From NCBI RefSeq assembly GCF_009932555.1, contig NZ_BLJO01000010.1, positions 61,972 through 125,971 of the forward strand: DNA of 64,000 nt, written 5' to 3'. The notes beneath the pieces were generated by a model, which did not search any database, had not been told where the DNA came from, and worked only from the letters and a program-made list of their open reading frames with translations. Both the position numbers and the translations under genes were made by a program. Source of the DNA: Steroidobacter agaridevorans (lineage in GTDB: Bacteria; Pseudomonadota; Gammaproteobacteria; Steroidobacterales; Steroidobacteraceae). Shown piece after piece: positions 29,761 to 39,005 of the stretch; the first letter of the stretch is position 1, and every line of letters begins with the position of its first letter.

Positions 29761-29985
29761 ATGCCGCTCGTCACTATCGATGTAATCAAAGACGTCTTCA
29801 CCCCGACTCAGAAGAAGGAGCTCATCGCGAAGGTCACCGAGGCGATGATCGCGGTGGAAGGTGAAAACATGCGCCCGGTCACATGGGTTCGCATCAAGGA
29901 GTTCGAAGGAGGCGACTGGGCGATCGGCGGCAAAGCGCTGAAGGCTTCCGACGTTCACGCGCTTGCAGCAGGCAAGGCCGCCTAG
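29761..29985 (+). CDS. 4-oxalocrotonate tautomerase family protein
   Basis: A 74-residue tautomerase. The start is fixed by the family rule that Pro follows the initiator Met ([15 protein letters not shown]), because this proline becomes the catalytic N-terminal base. AGGAG precedes the ATG at 7-nt spacing. Family members tautomerise keto-enol acids from aromatic catabolism; no ring-cleavage genes are nearby. It diverges from the winged-helix/TPR gene, whose product may regulate it. Confidence 0.85.
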   Translation: MPLVTIDVIKDVFTPTQKKELIAKVTEAMIAVEGENMRPVTWVRIKEFEGGDWAIGGKALKASDVHALAAGKAA

Positions 29986-30131
29986 ACGCTCGTCCGGATC
30001 CGCGTTTCGATGCTATCGGCGCGGATCCGGCGCCATGTCCATCTGTGCCGACAGACTTTTTCGGCCAGGCGATTCGGAACGCCTGGCCCGCGATCGCGTT
30101 AACCGTGGGTGGCATTGCATGGAGCTCGGAC

Positions 30132-30995
30132 ATGGACCCAGGAACCCGGCACCGAATTCGCCTGGCTGGCGGCACGGAGTTGTCCTTCATCAGGGCGGGT
30201 GACGCCTCACGGCCTGCCGTGCTGCTCCTCCACGGATTTCCGACCTCTGCGCGATCGTTTCGGGATGTCATCCCGGCGCTTTGGCAGGTTGCATACGTGA
30301 TCGCGCCGGACCTGCCCGGCTCGGGTGAGTCCGACGTGCTGCCGGCAGTCTCGTTCCCAGCCTTCGGTGCAGCGATTTGCGAGTTGCTCGCGCAGCTCGC
30401 GATCGGGCCGCGCTACATCTACCTCCATGACTTTGGCGCGCCGGTCGGATTTCACGTTGCCATGCAGGCGCCGAAACAAGTACTCGGCCTCATCATCCAG
30501 AACGCCAACGCGCATCGCACGGGCTTCGGACCGCAATGGGCGGAGACGATGGCCTACTGGTCGCAGCCGACAGCGAATAACGAAAAGGCAGCAACTGCGC
30601 ATCTCACATTCGAAGGCACGCGCGATCAGTACGTCGCCAATGTGCCATCGGACGTAGCTGCGCGGATCTCGTCCAAAGGCTGGGAGGAAGATTGGCGAGT
30701 GATGTGTTTGCCGGGCCGGATGGAGACGCAGCGCGCGCTCATCAAGGACTACGGAAACTACGCCGCGCGCTTCGACGCCATCGCCGAATATCTGGCGCGC
30801 TGGCAACCGCCTGCGCTGATGCTCTGGGGCAGGCACGACGCGTTCTTCGATATCGCCGAGACGCTGTCATGGATGCAGGCGCTGCCAAGAATGGAAGCTC
30901 ACATTTTCGATGGCGGCCATTTGCTGCTCGAGACGCACGCGGCCGCCGCTGTGCCGCTGATGCTCGACTTTATCTGCCGCACCCGCCAGGCATAG
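30132..30995 (+). CDS. Alpha/beta hydrolase (epoxide hydrolase/dehalogenase-like)
   Basis: A 287-residue hydrolase. The oxyanion segment HGFPTSARSF, the nucleophile elbow HDFGAPVG with Asp in the nucleophile place, a candidate acid GRHDAFF and a late His in GGHLLLETH are all visible. An Asp nucleophile is the hallmark of epoxide hydrolases and haloalkane dehalogenases rather than esterases. The ATG at 30132 has GGAG 7 nt upstream. It follows the tautomerase by 146 bp on the same strand and may share a transcript. Substrate unknown. Confidence 0.8.
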   Translation: MDPGTRHRIRLAGGTELSFIRAGDASRPAVLLLHGFPTSARSFRDVIPALWQVAYVIAPDLPGSGESDVLPAVSFPAFGAAICELLAQLAIGPRYIYLHDFGAPVGFHVAMQAPKQVLGLIIQNANAHRTGFGPQWAETMAYWSQPTANNEKAATAHLTFEGTRDQYVANVPSDVAARISSKGWEEDWRVMCLPGRMETQRALIKDYGNYAARFDAIAEYLARWQPPALMLWGRHDAFFDIAETLSWMQALPRMEAHIFDGGHLLLETHAAAAVPLMLDFICRTRQA

Positions 30996-31001
30996 CGCCG
31001 G

Positions 31002-32252
<1,251 letters not shown>

Positions 32253-32281
32253 TCATCGGGCCGACCTCAGGATCGTCAGAC

Positions 32282-33250
32282 ATGCAGTTCACCCGCGACG
32301 CCATTCAAGACGCTCAGCGAACCGTTTACTCGGTGATGCCGCCGACGCCTCAGTACAACTGGCCGTTGCTGAAGCAGGCGCTGGGCTTCGATCTCTGGGT
32401 GAAGCATGAGAACCATACGCCGCTCGGCGCATTCAAGGTGCGCGGCGGGCTGACCTACGTGGGCTGGCTGCGCCGAACTCAACCTGACGTCCGGCACCTG
32501 GTCAGCGCCACTCGCGGCAATCATGGCCAGTCCATCGGGTTCGCGACCCGACAGCACGGCTTGAAGGCCACCATCGTGGTCCCGCATGGCAACTCCGTAG
32601 AAAAGAACGCAGCGATGCGCGCATTGGGCGTTGAACTGGTTGAGTACGGAGAAGACTTTCAGGCCTCCGCCGAATACGCCGCCGTCCTCGCGGAACAGGG
32701 CAAGCTGCATCGGGTGCCCTCTTACCATCCGGAGCTCGTGCGTGGCGTCGCCACGGCTTACGTGGAATTTTTCGAGGCGTTACGCGATGCACCGCCCGAT
32801 GTTTTGTATGTACCCATCGGCCAGGGATCCGGCATCACGGGCGCATCGATCGCTCGAGCGTACTGTGGCGTGAAGACCCGGCTGATTGGCGTGGTGTCGA
32901 CCCTGGCGCTGGCTTATCAAAAATCATTTCAGAGCGGCGTGCCTGTCGATTCACCCGTCACCACGGCCATCGCCGACGGCATGGCTTGCAGGTCAACCGT
33001 ACCTGAAGCGCTCGAGGTCATCCGGCGGGAGGTGGACGACGTTATTGCCGTCAGTGACGAAGAGATTGCGAGCGCGATGCGCCTGATCTACACGTCCACG
33101 CACAACGTCGCCGAAGGCGCCGGCGCAGCAGCTCTTGCAGCCGCGACTCAGCAGCGGGATCGATGGGCTGGCAAGCGAGTTGGCGTCGTGTTGTCTGGCG
33201 GGAACGTCGACGCAGCAGTGTTTGCTCGCGCGCTGAGGAACGAGATCTAG
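32282..33250 (+). CDS. Threonine/serine dehydratase-like PLP enzyme
   Basis: A 322-residue fold-type II PLP enzyme. The PLP lysine lies in LGAFKVRGG, the substrate loop is SATRGNHGQSIG, and the phosphate-binding glycine loop is GQGSGITG. There is no C-terminal ACT regulatory domain, so it is of the short catabolic class. It probably deaminates L-threonine or a related hydroxy-amino acid. An upstream in-frame extension from 32129 is rejected because the start at 32282 fits family length. It ends 2 bp before the convergent YjbR-family gene. Confidence 0.82.
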   Translation: MQFTRDAIQDAQRTVYSVMPPTPQYNWPLLKQALGFDLWVKHENHTPLGAFKVRGGLTYVGWLRRTQPDVRHLVSATRGNHGQSIGFATRQHGLKATIVVPHGNSVEKNAAMRALGVELVEYGEDFQASAEYAAVLAEQGKLHRVPSYHPELVRGVATAYVEFFEALRDAPPDVLYVPIGQGSGITGASIARAYCGVKTRLIGVVSTLALAYQKSFQSGVPVDSPVTTAIADGMACRSTVPEALEVIRREVDDVIAVSDEEIASAMRLIYTSTHNVAEGAGAAALAAATQQRDRWAGKRVGVVLSGGNVDAAVFARALRNEI

Positions 33251-33252
33251 GG

Positions 33253-34044
33253 TTATTCGACGCCTTGCGCATCCAGCGCCCTCAGCATTCTGCTGAGCGC
33301 GAAGTGCCGATAGCTGAATAGCGCGAGCGAGCGAATCTCGCGCCAGTTCGCGTCCTTCGTGACATCGAGCGCGATCCAGCCGTTGTGCCCGAGATACGCG
33401 GGAATGCTGAAGTTCCCGTCGCGAATCAACAGCGCTTGTTGATCGACGCCGACCCAGAAAGCGAGCTGCAGTTTGCGATCCGCTCGATAGCAGTACGCCT
33501 GCGCGAAGACCTTCTTGCCCGCGCGCCACACCGGATTGCCGAACTGCTTGTCCTCGCTCGTTTCGGGAAGCGCAAGACAGATCGCGCGCATCTCCTTCAG
33601 CACGGCCTGACCGCGCTTCGATTGCATCGGATCGATATCTTCCGGCTTCAAGGCCGCGGTGGGCGGCGTGATCTCGATGGTGTCGCCCAGCGAGTTCGAC
33701 AACGATGCCGGCGCGACCTTCGTATATGCCTCGCGCACCAGCGTCGCGATCGTTTTCCAGGAAATGCCCTTGTCGAGATTTACACCCAGCCAGCCGCGAG
33801 GGCCCACGTAGGGCGGCACGAAGAAATGCTTCGGCTCGTGCTTCACATAGTGAGATTGCGCGCCTTGCGGTGCGTTGAGCCACAGGGCGATGCGGCCGTC
33901 ACCGTGATGGTTGATGACATAGGACGCAAACGTTTTGCCCTTCACCCGGAAATCGGGCGAGCCGTGCGCGAGCACTTCTTCAGTTTCGGGAAACCAGAGG
34001 CAGATTTCGCGGACGGCCTGACTGATGTCCTTTTTCTTTGCCAT
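33253..34044 (-). CDS. MmcQ/YjbR-family protein, tandem domains
   Basis: A 263-residue protein with two YjbR-like (DUF419) domains of about 115 residues each. Domain 1 has REICLWFPETEEVLAHGSPDFRVKGKTFA, and domain 2 has RAICLALPETSEDKQFGNPVWRAGKKVFA. Each ends with a GPRGWLGVNLD or GHNGWIALDV stretch. The fold resembles DNA-binding CyaY-like proteins, but no function is established. The duplication inside one chain is clear by eye. The ATG at 34044 is followed directly by Lys-rich residues. The gene diverges from the glycosyltransferase. Confidence 0.78.
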   Translation of the reverse strand: MAKKKDISQAVREICLWFPETEEVLAHGSPDFRVKGKTFASYVINHHGDGRIALWLNAPQGAQSHYVKHEPKHFFVPPYVGPRGWLGVNLDKGISWKTIATLVREAYTKVAPASLSNSLGDTIEITPPTAALKPEDIDPMQSKRGQAVLKEMRAICLALPETSEDKQFGNPVWRAGKKVFAQAYCYRADRKLQLAFWVGVDQQALLIRDGNFSIPAYLGHNGWIALDVTKDANWREIRSLALFSYRHFALSRMLRALDAQGVE

Positions 34045-34206
34045 GGGCGGGCAAAAGCCGTTCGTGAGTTCAGATCGAGAGGGGGCGCCGGACGGCAAAA
34101 AGCGTTCTTCTCCTGGCGTGCTGAGAATATACCCCAGCCGGGGGCTTGCCGGAAGGCCCGCGTCGTGCCCCAGTATCGCCGGCCTTGCCGTAAAGGAGGC
34201 CGTGAT

Positions 34207-35412
34207 ATGCGCATACTGTTGACCACCTTCGGATCGCGTGGCGATGTTCAGCCCTTGCTTGCGCTTGCTGTCGCATTGAGAGCGCTCGGCGCGGATGCCC
34301 GCGTGTGCGCGCCACCCGATGCGGAGTTTGTAAACCTTTTCGCTGCTGCCGACGTACCGTTGCTGCCCGCCTTCAGGTCGGTGCGCGATTGGATCGCAGA
34401 GATGCTGCCAAAGCGCGCAACCCTCTCCTTGCCCAAAGTGGCCGCGCAGGTGATGGTCGCTCAGTACGAGGCGATCAATCGAGCCGCGGAAGGATGCGAT
34501 GTGATGTTGGCGACCGGTCTCTTCTCGTCGGTATCGGCGGCGCGATCCGTTGCGGAGAAGCGGGGCATGCGCTACGTGCACGCGGCCTATTGCCCGATCT
34601 TTCTTCCTTCGCCGCAGCGACGGCCGTTCGAGTATCCGAGTCACCCTCTGCCGCGCGACGTGACGGACAATCAAGTGCTGTGGGACCGGGATGTACAGGT
34701 GATGAACGAGATCTTCGGTGAAGGGTTCAATGCCTTGCGTGTCTCTGTCGGTCTGCCGAAGGTCGACAACGTGCGTGACTATTGCTACACCGGCCAGCCG
34801 CTACTTGCCGCCGATCCGGTGCTCGCACCGTGGCGGCGCCCAGCACCGCTTGATGTCGCGCAGACTGGCGCTTGGATCTTGCCGGATGCGAGGCCGCTTC
34901 CGAATGAGCTGCTTGCATTCCTCGATGCTGGCGCGCCGCCTGTCTATGTGGGCTTGGGCAGTCTTCCCGCACCGGAGCAGTTCGCTCGAATGGCGATCGA
35001 TGCCGTACGCGCGCAAGGTCGTCGTATCCTCATGTCGCGCGGCTGGGCGGAGCTTGCGTTGATCGATGAGCTCGACGATTGTTTCATCGTCGGCGAGGTC
35101 AACCAACAGGCGTTGTTTCCTCGCGTAGCTGCCGTAGTCCACCACGGCGGCGCCGGCACAACGACCGCGGCCGCGCGGGCGGGAGCGCCGCAAGTGATCG
35201 TGCCTCAGCTTGGCGATCAACCTTATTGGGCCGGTCGAGTTTGGGACTTAGGTATCGGCTCGGCGCATGACGGGCCGACACCAACTCCCAACTCGCTCTC
35301 TTCCGCGCTCGAGGCGGCGTTGAGTAATGGAACTCGCGCGCGAGCGCTGGCTATGGCAGATGCGATCGTGGGCGATGGAGCGATGCGGGCGGCCAGGCTT
35401 CTGATGGAATAA
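34207..35412 (+). CDS. UGT-type glycosyltransferase (GT1 family)
   Basis: A 401-residue GT-B enzyme. The N-terminal MRILLTTFGSRGDVQPLLALA is diagnostic for UDP-glycosyltransferases of the vancomycin/sterol type, and the C-terminal donor motif HHGGAGTTTAAARAGAPQV is complete. Such enzymes glycosylate lipophilic acceptors such as sterols, hopanoids or polyketides. No biosynthetic cluster surrounds it, so the acceptor is unknown. AAGGAGG lies 8 nt before the ATG, one of the best ribosome sites in the window. Confidence 0.85.
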   Translation: MRILLTTFGSRGDVQPLLALAVALRALGADARVCAPPDAEFVNLFAAADVPLLPAFRSVRDWIAEMLPKRATLSLPKVAAQVMVAQYEAINRAAEGCDVMLATGLFSSVSAARSVAEKRGMRYVHAAYCPIFLPSPQRRPFEYPSHPLPRDVTDNQVLWDRDVQVMNEIFGEGFNALRVSVGLPKVDNVRDYCYTGQPLLAADPVLAPWRRPAPLDVAQTGAWILPDARPLPNELLAFLDAGAPPVYVGLGSLPAPEQFARMAIDAVRAQGRRILMSRGWAELALIDELDDCFIVGEVNQQALFPRVAAVVHHGGAGTTTAAARAGAPQVIVPQLGDQPYWAGRVWDLGIGSAHDGPTPTPNSLSSALEAALSNGTRARALAMADAIVGDGAMRAARLLME

Positions 35413-35426
35413 ACAACCAGGCCGGC

Positions 35427-35864
35427 TCAACCCGCCAATACGCGCGCGCCCTCGCCGTCGAACCGCAGCCTCAGCTCGGAGAAATAGGCCATGGCGAGGG
35501 CCGCGCCCCACAACATCATTCCAACCTCGGTCAGCATGAGTGACCAGCCGGAATACAGAACAGGCCCGAGGAATGGATACGTCACGATCGAAGAAGCGGT
35601 CAACCAGAACGAGAGTCCCCGACCCCACCGTTTGAACAGCCAGAGCCCGACTGCCCCGACAATCGCGCCCACGACCAGGACGAGCGCGAGGATGCCCATG
35701 GCGAGAGCGAGCCATAGTTGCGGCTCCCCGGGGTCGTAGGCTTCGTATGCGTCATTGAGCTCCTGAGGGACCAACCCTGGCATGAAGAAGTCGACCAACG
35801 AGCCGAGTATCGCCAGGACCAGCGAAGCCAGGACAAGGAAGCGGAATATTGCGGTCTGACTCAT
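35427..35864 (-). CDS. Four-helix membrane protein of unknown function
   Basis: A 145-residue protein with four hydrophobic segments (about 9-28, 50-75, 85-102 and 110-125) and a short charged tail. No recognised family. It is preceded at 6 bp by a possible small ORF on the same strand and ends 14 bp from the convergent glycosyltransferase gene. Confidence 0.6.
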   Translation of the reverse strand: MSQTAIFRFLVLASLVLAILGSLVDFFMPGLVPQELNDAYEAYDPGEPQLWLALAMGILALVLVVGAIVGAVGLWLFKRWGRGLSFWLTASSIVTYPFLGPVLYSGWSLMLTEVGMMLWGAALAMAYFSELRLRFDGEGARVLAG

Positions 35865-35870
35865 ATAGAT

Positions 35871-36047
35871 TCATTGGCCCTCGGGTGGATGGGACTCGAG
35901 CTTCTCGAGATCTACTTCAGGCCGTTCCCGATCCGGCGCGAGCATGTCGACCAGCGCTGCGAGTGTGCGGGATATATCACGACAGCCGCGGCCGCCGCGA
36001 GTGACCTCGTCGAGAGAACGCCGCTCGCACTCCAGATGGAGTGCCAA
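35871..36047 (-). CDS. Possible small or truncated gene, 58 codons, TTG start
   Basis: In the 214-bp gap between the thioesterase and the four-helix protein one minus frame stays open from an in-frame TAA at 36051-36053 to a TGA at 35871-35873. The predicted peptide is protein-like and charged (LECERRSLDEVTRGG in the first third, DRERPEVDLEKLESHPPEGQ at the end), and its third codon positions are GC-rich. It ends 6 bp before the next gene, as in an operon. The TTG at 36047 lacks a clear ribosome site, so this may be the surviving 3' end of a longer gene. Confidence 0.33.
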   Translation of the reverse strand: MALHLECERRSLDEVTRGGRGCRDISRTLAALVDMLAPDRERPEVDLEKLESHPPEGQ

Positions 36048-36077
36048 CTGTTAATTCGAACGGACAGTGGCCGGCCG

Positions 36078-36503
36078 TTAAGGCAAGGCGTAACCGACCG
36101 TCGATTGAGCGATCAGATGTTCTTCCGAGCCCTGCCACAATCTCACATCGACCGTGGCCAGCCGCTTGCCGAGTTTTATCAGACGGGCATCGGCAACCAC
36201 CGTGTTCCATCGGCAGGCGCGGAGAAAAGCGACATTGATCGTATGTGTCACGGCCATGGCAACAGGGCCGATATGTGCAAGCACGACGGCGTAAGCAGCG
36301 ACATCGATCAACGTCATGAGTGCGGGTCCCGAGACGATGTTCCCCGGCCGCGCCATCTCCGGGCGCGGCTGTAGAGTGAGCTGCACGTGATTGAGTTTCA
36401 CGAACGCCACTTCGCCCACCGCGGGGCGCGCAGCCGCGAGGAAGGCGTCATCGAGGAAGGCGGTGAGCCCTTCCTTGTCGAAACAAAGTTTATTCTCGAT
36501 CAT
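36078..36503 (-). CDS. PaaI-type thioesterase (hotdog fold)
   Basis: A 141-residue hotdog-fold protein. The motif RPGNIVSGPALMTLIDVAAYAVVLAHIG with VTHTINVAFLRAC following is the PaaI/YciA acyl-CoA thioesterase pattern. It should hydrolyse acyl- or aryl-CoA thioesters. The ATG at 36503 gives a family-length product; the extended upstream frame overlaps the divergent SRPBCC gene and is rejected. Only 36 bp or less separate the two divergent starts. Confidence 0.77.
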   Translation of the reverse strand: MIENKLCFDKEGLTAFLDDAFLAAARPAVGEVAFVKLNHVQLTLQPRPEMARPGNIVSGPALMTLIDVAAYAVVLAHIGPVAMAVTHTINVAFLRACRWNTVVADARLIKLGKRLATVDVRLWQGSEEHLIAQSTVGYALP

Positions 36504-36539
36504 GGCGGCAGCGGGCAAAGACGGATGGATACTACGCGC

Positions 36540-37019
36540 ATGAGCACCAAACCAGAACCATCGGCGGTGGCAACAAACGCAGTTCGGATCGTTCGCGACT
36601 TCGACACGAACTGCGCAACTGTCTGGCGCGCGTGGACCGATCCGAAGATCGTAAGCCAATGGTTCGGCTCCGACCCGGCGGGCTCCGTCCTGAAGGCGAC
36701 CTTAGACGTTCAGCCTGGCGGGATCTACAGCATTACCTTCCGAGATAGCAGCGGACAAGAGCATACGGCCAGCGGCCAGTACCGCGCCGTCCGCCACCCG
36801 CGGGAGCTCTCATTCACCTGGACCTGGAAGAGCGAGCCAGATCACCAGACGCTGGTGACAGTTTTGCTGGAGGATCGCGAGGGCGGCACGCGGATGACAT
36901 TCGAGCATTCGCAGCTCTGGGCAGGCTCATCGCATGGCTACGCTGAAGGCTGGCGCAGTACCTTCGACAAGATGGCGCGCGCCCTCGCAGGTCTCGAAAT
37001 GCCTCACCTCGAACCTTGA
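36540..37019 (+). CDS. SRPBCC (AHSA1-type) domain protein
   Basis: A 159-residue START-like protein. RIVRDFDTNCATVWRAWTDPKIVSQWFG is the standard AHSA1 opening, and GWRSTFDKMARAL is the closing helix. These are small hydrophobic-ligand-binding folds, often in stress or xenobiotic responses. In-frame ATGs at 36525 and 36540 are both possible; a GGATGGA stretch favours 36540. An FGE-like gene follows 9 bp downstream. Confidence 0.8.
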   Translation: MSTKPEPSAVATNAVRIVRDFDTNCATVWRAWTDPKIVSQWFGSDPAGSVLKATLDVQPGGIYSITFRDSSGQEHTASGQYRAVRHPRELSFTWTWKSEPDHQTLVTVLLEDREGGTRMTFEHSQLWAGSSHGYAEGWRSTFDKMARALAGLEMPHLEP

Positions 37020-37028
37020 GGATGTGAA

Positions 37029-38057
37029 ATGGATTTGTCCGCCGACCGTTGGAGAAACATCACACCCGCCGAGCGCCATACGCTGGCGCGGCATCTGGCC
37101 AGCGAGCTCCCGTCCGGCTTCGTATTCGACCGCGTTGCCACCTTTCGCCTGGGCGAGCGACAACAGGACGTGGCTCTCTACAGAAACGGCGGCGCAAGCT
37201 TCGCGCTGTTGCCAGGCGGCGTCGTGACAGTCGGATACGATCCAAACAAAGCATGGGAGCCGAGCCCGGATGAGCTGGAGAGCTGGCAAGGCTCAGCCGA
37301 GGAATACGGGATCGAAGGCACGATCGGGGACTATATTGGCAAAGTCACGCTGCCGCTTCGATGCGTAAGGCTTGCGCCGCTGCTCATGGAAACGACTGCC
37401 AGCGAACTCGGCTGGGACAGGATTGGCCTCGATGATCCTGAAGTCAAAGCCATCCTGCGCGAGCATGGCGATCGCACCAACATTACCGTCGTCGGAGGGC
37501 GCGACGATGCGAAAACACGCGTTCACAGGGACGAGAAAGGACGGCTAACCGCGGAACACTCGATCCCACGCACCCATGCGCAGCTGGCGGAGGAGCTCGC
37601 TAAGAGCGGCTTTCGGTTTCCGAGTTCAGATGAGTGGGAATATGCCTGCGGTGCTGGCTCGCAGACGTTGTTCCGCTGGGGCGATCATGTCCCTTGCGAC
37701 CGTTACCCGACGGACATCAGTCCGGAGGAGGCCGCCTGGCGCAGAGAATGGGCTCTGTCTGGAGGCAATCTTTCGCCACCCGCCGAAAAGTTCGTCTCCG
37801 ACTGGACCTGCCATTGGCAGCCGAACGCCTTTGGCCTGCTGATCGCTTCAGATCCTTACAAATACGAGCTGGTTGCTGAAATCGGCATGACTCGCGGTGG
37901 CGATGGCGGCACGATGGTCTGCGGCGGCGTGGGCTTTTTCATGGGCTGGTTGACCCTCGCCACCGCCTACTTCGAGGACAATTCGTGCAAGCACGACCCT
38001 GCGGAGTCGATCTCGCCGGGATACACAATCGGGCGGCGCGTATTGGAATTGCGCTGA
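37029..38057 (+). CDS. Formylglycine-generating-enzyme-like protein
   Basis: A 342-residue protein. Its C-terminal half resembles the FGE/SUMF1 fold: FRFPSSDEWEYACGAGSQTLFRWG corresponds to the family motif usually written RLPTEAEWEYA...YPWG, and PNAFGL and a late GYTIGRRV fit the fold. A matched active-site cysteine pair cannot be assigned with confidence. The N-terminal 110 residues have no clear likeness. Many FGE-like proteins in bacteria are not sulfatase activators, and no sulfatase is nearby. Probably cotranscribed with the SRPBCC gene. Confidence 0.6.
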   Translation: MDLSADRWRNITPAERHTLARHLASELPSGFVFDRVATFRLGERQQDVALYRNGGASFALLPGGVVTVGYDPNKAWEPSPDELESWQGSAEEYGIEGTIGDYIGKVTLPLRCVRLAPLLMETTASELGWDRIGLDDPEVKAILREHGDRTNITVVGGRDDAKTRVHRDEKGRLTAEHSIPRTHAQLAEELAKSGFRFPSSDEWEYACGAGSQTLFRWGDHVPCDRYPTDISPEEAAWRREWALSGGNLSPPAEKFVSDWTCHWQPNAFGLLIASDPYKYELVAEIGMTRGGDGGTMVCGGVGFFMGWLTLATAYFEDNSCKHDPAESISPGYTIGRRVLELR

Positions 38058-38060
38058 GCT

Positions 38061-38750
38061 CTAACGCGCGGCATACGCGACCCAGCCACGAAACGTGAAG
38101 CCGGTATAAAACAAACTCACATCGGTGAAGCCTGCGTCGCGCAGGATCGCCTCGTCCTGCTCGGGTGCGAGGATCGGCAGCTGTGCAGCGATGGCTGTAC
38201 GTGCATTCGTAGCACTCGCGGGATCGACGCCCGAAGAGATCGCAAAGGAGGCGTAGCGCGATAGCCAAAGCGCACGCTCCGGCTCGCCTTGCGGAAAGCT
38301 GAGATGCGCGACGACCAACGGCGCGCCGGGTTTCAATCGACGCCGAATTTCCCGCACCGTACGCAGTCGCTCTTCGGGCGCAACGAAGTGAAGGGTCAGC
38401 AGACAGGTCGCCGCATCGAAGGGACCTTCGGGTGCGACATCGATGTAGCCTGGATGTAACCGCACTCGAGGTACGAGCGGGCCGAGCGTCGCCTCGGCGA
38501 GTTTCAGCATTGCGGCGGAAGGATCGATTCCATCGAACTGCCAGCCGGGCTGGCTCTCCGCAAACACCTTCAATTCCAGGCCGCCGCCCGCGCCAACCAC
38601 CAACACTCGTGCATCCTGGGGAGCCCGCTCGGCGATTAGCAGCCTGGCCATACGCTGCAGATCGGCGAAGCCTGGCACGAGACGCGGCGGCCCTTCCGCA
38701 TATCGCGACACAGCTTCGGGATCTGCAAAGACGTCGGAGGGCTTACTCAT
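38061..38750 (-). CDS. Class I SAM-dependent methyltransferase
   Basis: A 229-residue protein with the SAM-binding motif I VLVVGAGGGLELKVF, an acidic residue at the end of strand 2 (FDGIDPSAAML) and motif FDAATCLLTLHFV. It resembles the Cmo/UbiE-like group, and the substrate cannot be inferred. It ends 4 bp after the convergent FGE-like gene. Confidence 0.8.
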   Translation of the reverse strand: MSKPSDVFADPEAVSRYAEGPPRLVPGFADLQRMARLLIAERAPQDARVLVVGAGGGLELKVFAESQPGWQFDGIDPSAAMLKLAEATLGPLVPRVRLHPGYIDVAPEGPFDAATCLLTLHFVAPEERLRTVREIRRRLKPGAPLVVAHLSFPQGEPERALWLSRYASFAISSGVDPASATNARTAIAAQLPILAPEQDEAILRDAGFTDVSLFYTGFTFRGWVAYAAR

Positions 38751-38865
38751 GGGTACTTTTCGCAGATTTACCGAGGTGATTCAACACCGCCAATTGCCAA
38801 CCTGCGCTCGCCCGAGTAGGCTTCGCCTCCTTCCATTCACCAACCCAGGAGAGGTCCAGAGAACT

Positions 38866-38916
38866 ATGACTGTGCGAACCGCGATCTCCGCCGGGTTGAT
38901 GCTGCACGCCCGCTAG
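38866..38916 (+). CDS. Possible 16-codon leader ORF upstream of rsgA
   Basis: In the 255-bp leader of rsgA a short ORF encodes MTVRTAISAGLMLHAR. AGGAGAGG occurs 10 or more nt upstream, a rather long spacing. A hairpin follows at 38956-38975 (arms CGTTCCTCG and CGAGGAGCG with one G-U pair). Short ORF plus downstream hairpin fits a translational leader or attenuator, but nothing proves translation. Confidence 0.35.
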   Translation: MTVRTAISAGLMLHAR

Positions 38917-38955
38917 ACGAGCGAGCTTTTGCGTTCACCCCGGCGCTGTTACGCC

Positions 38956-38975
38956 CGTTCCTCGGACGAGGAGCG
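38956..38975 (+). promoter_or_regulatory. Hairpin in the rsgA leader
   Basis: Arms 38956-38964 and 38967-38975 pair over nine positions with one wobble; a realistic fold closes a 4-nt GGAC loop on eight pairs. It lies 30 bp before the rsgA ATG and contains the purine-rich GAGGAGCGG, so folding could hide a ribosome-binding-like sequence. Confidence 0.4.
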
Positions 38976-39005
38976 GATGGCATCGCGTTTCTGTGGGGTT
39001 CTCGC

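Noticed and set aside
29614-29958. N-terminal extension of the winged-helix/TPR regulator
   Set aside because: It overlaps the tautomerase on the opposite strand; the winged helix starts right at the ATG at 29613.
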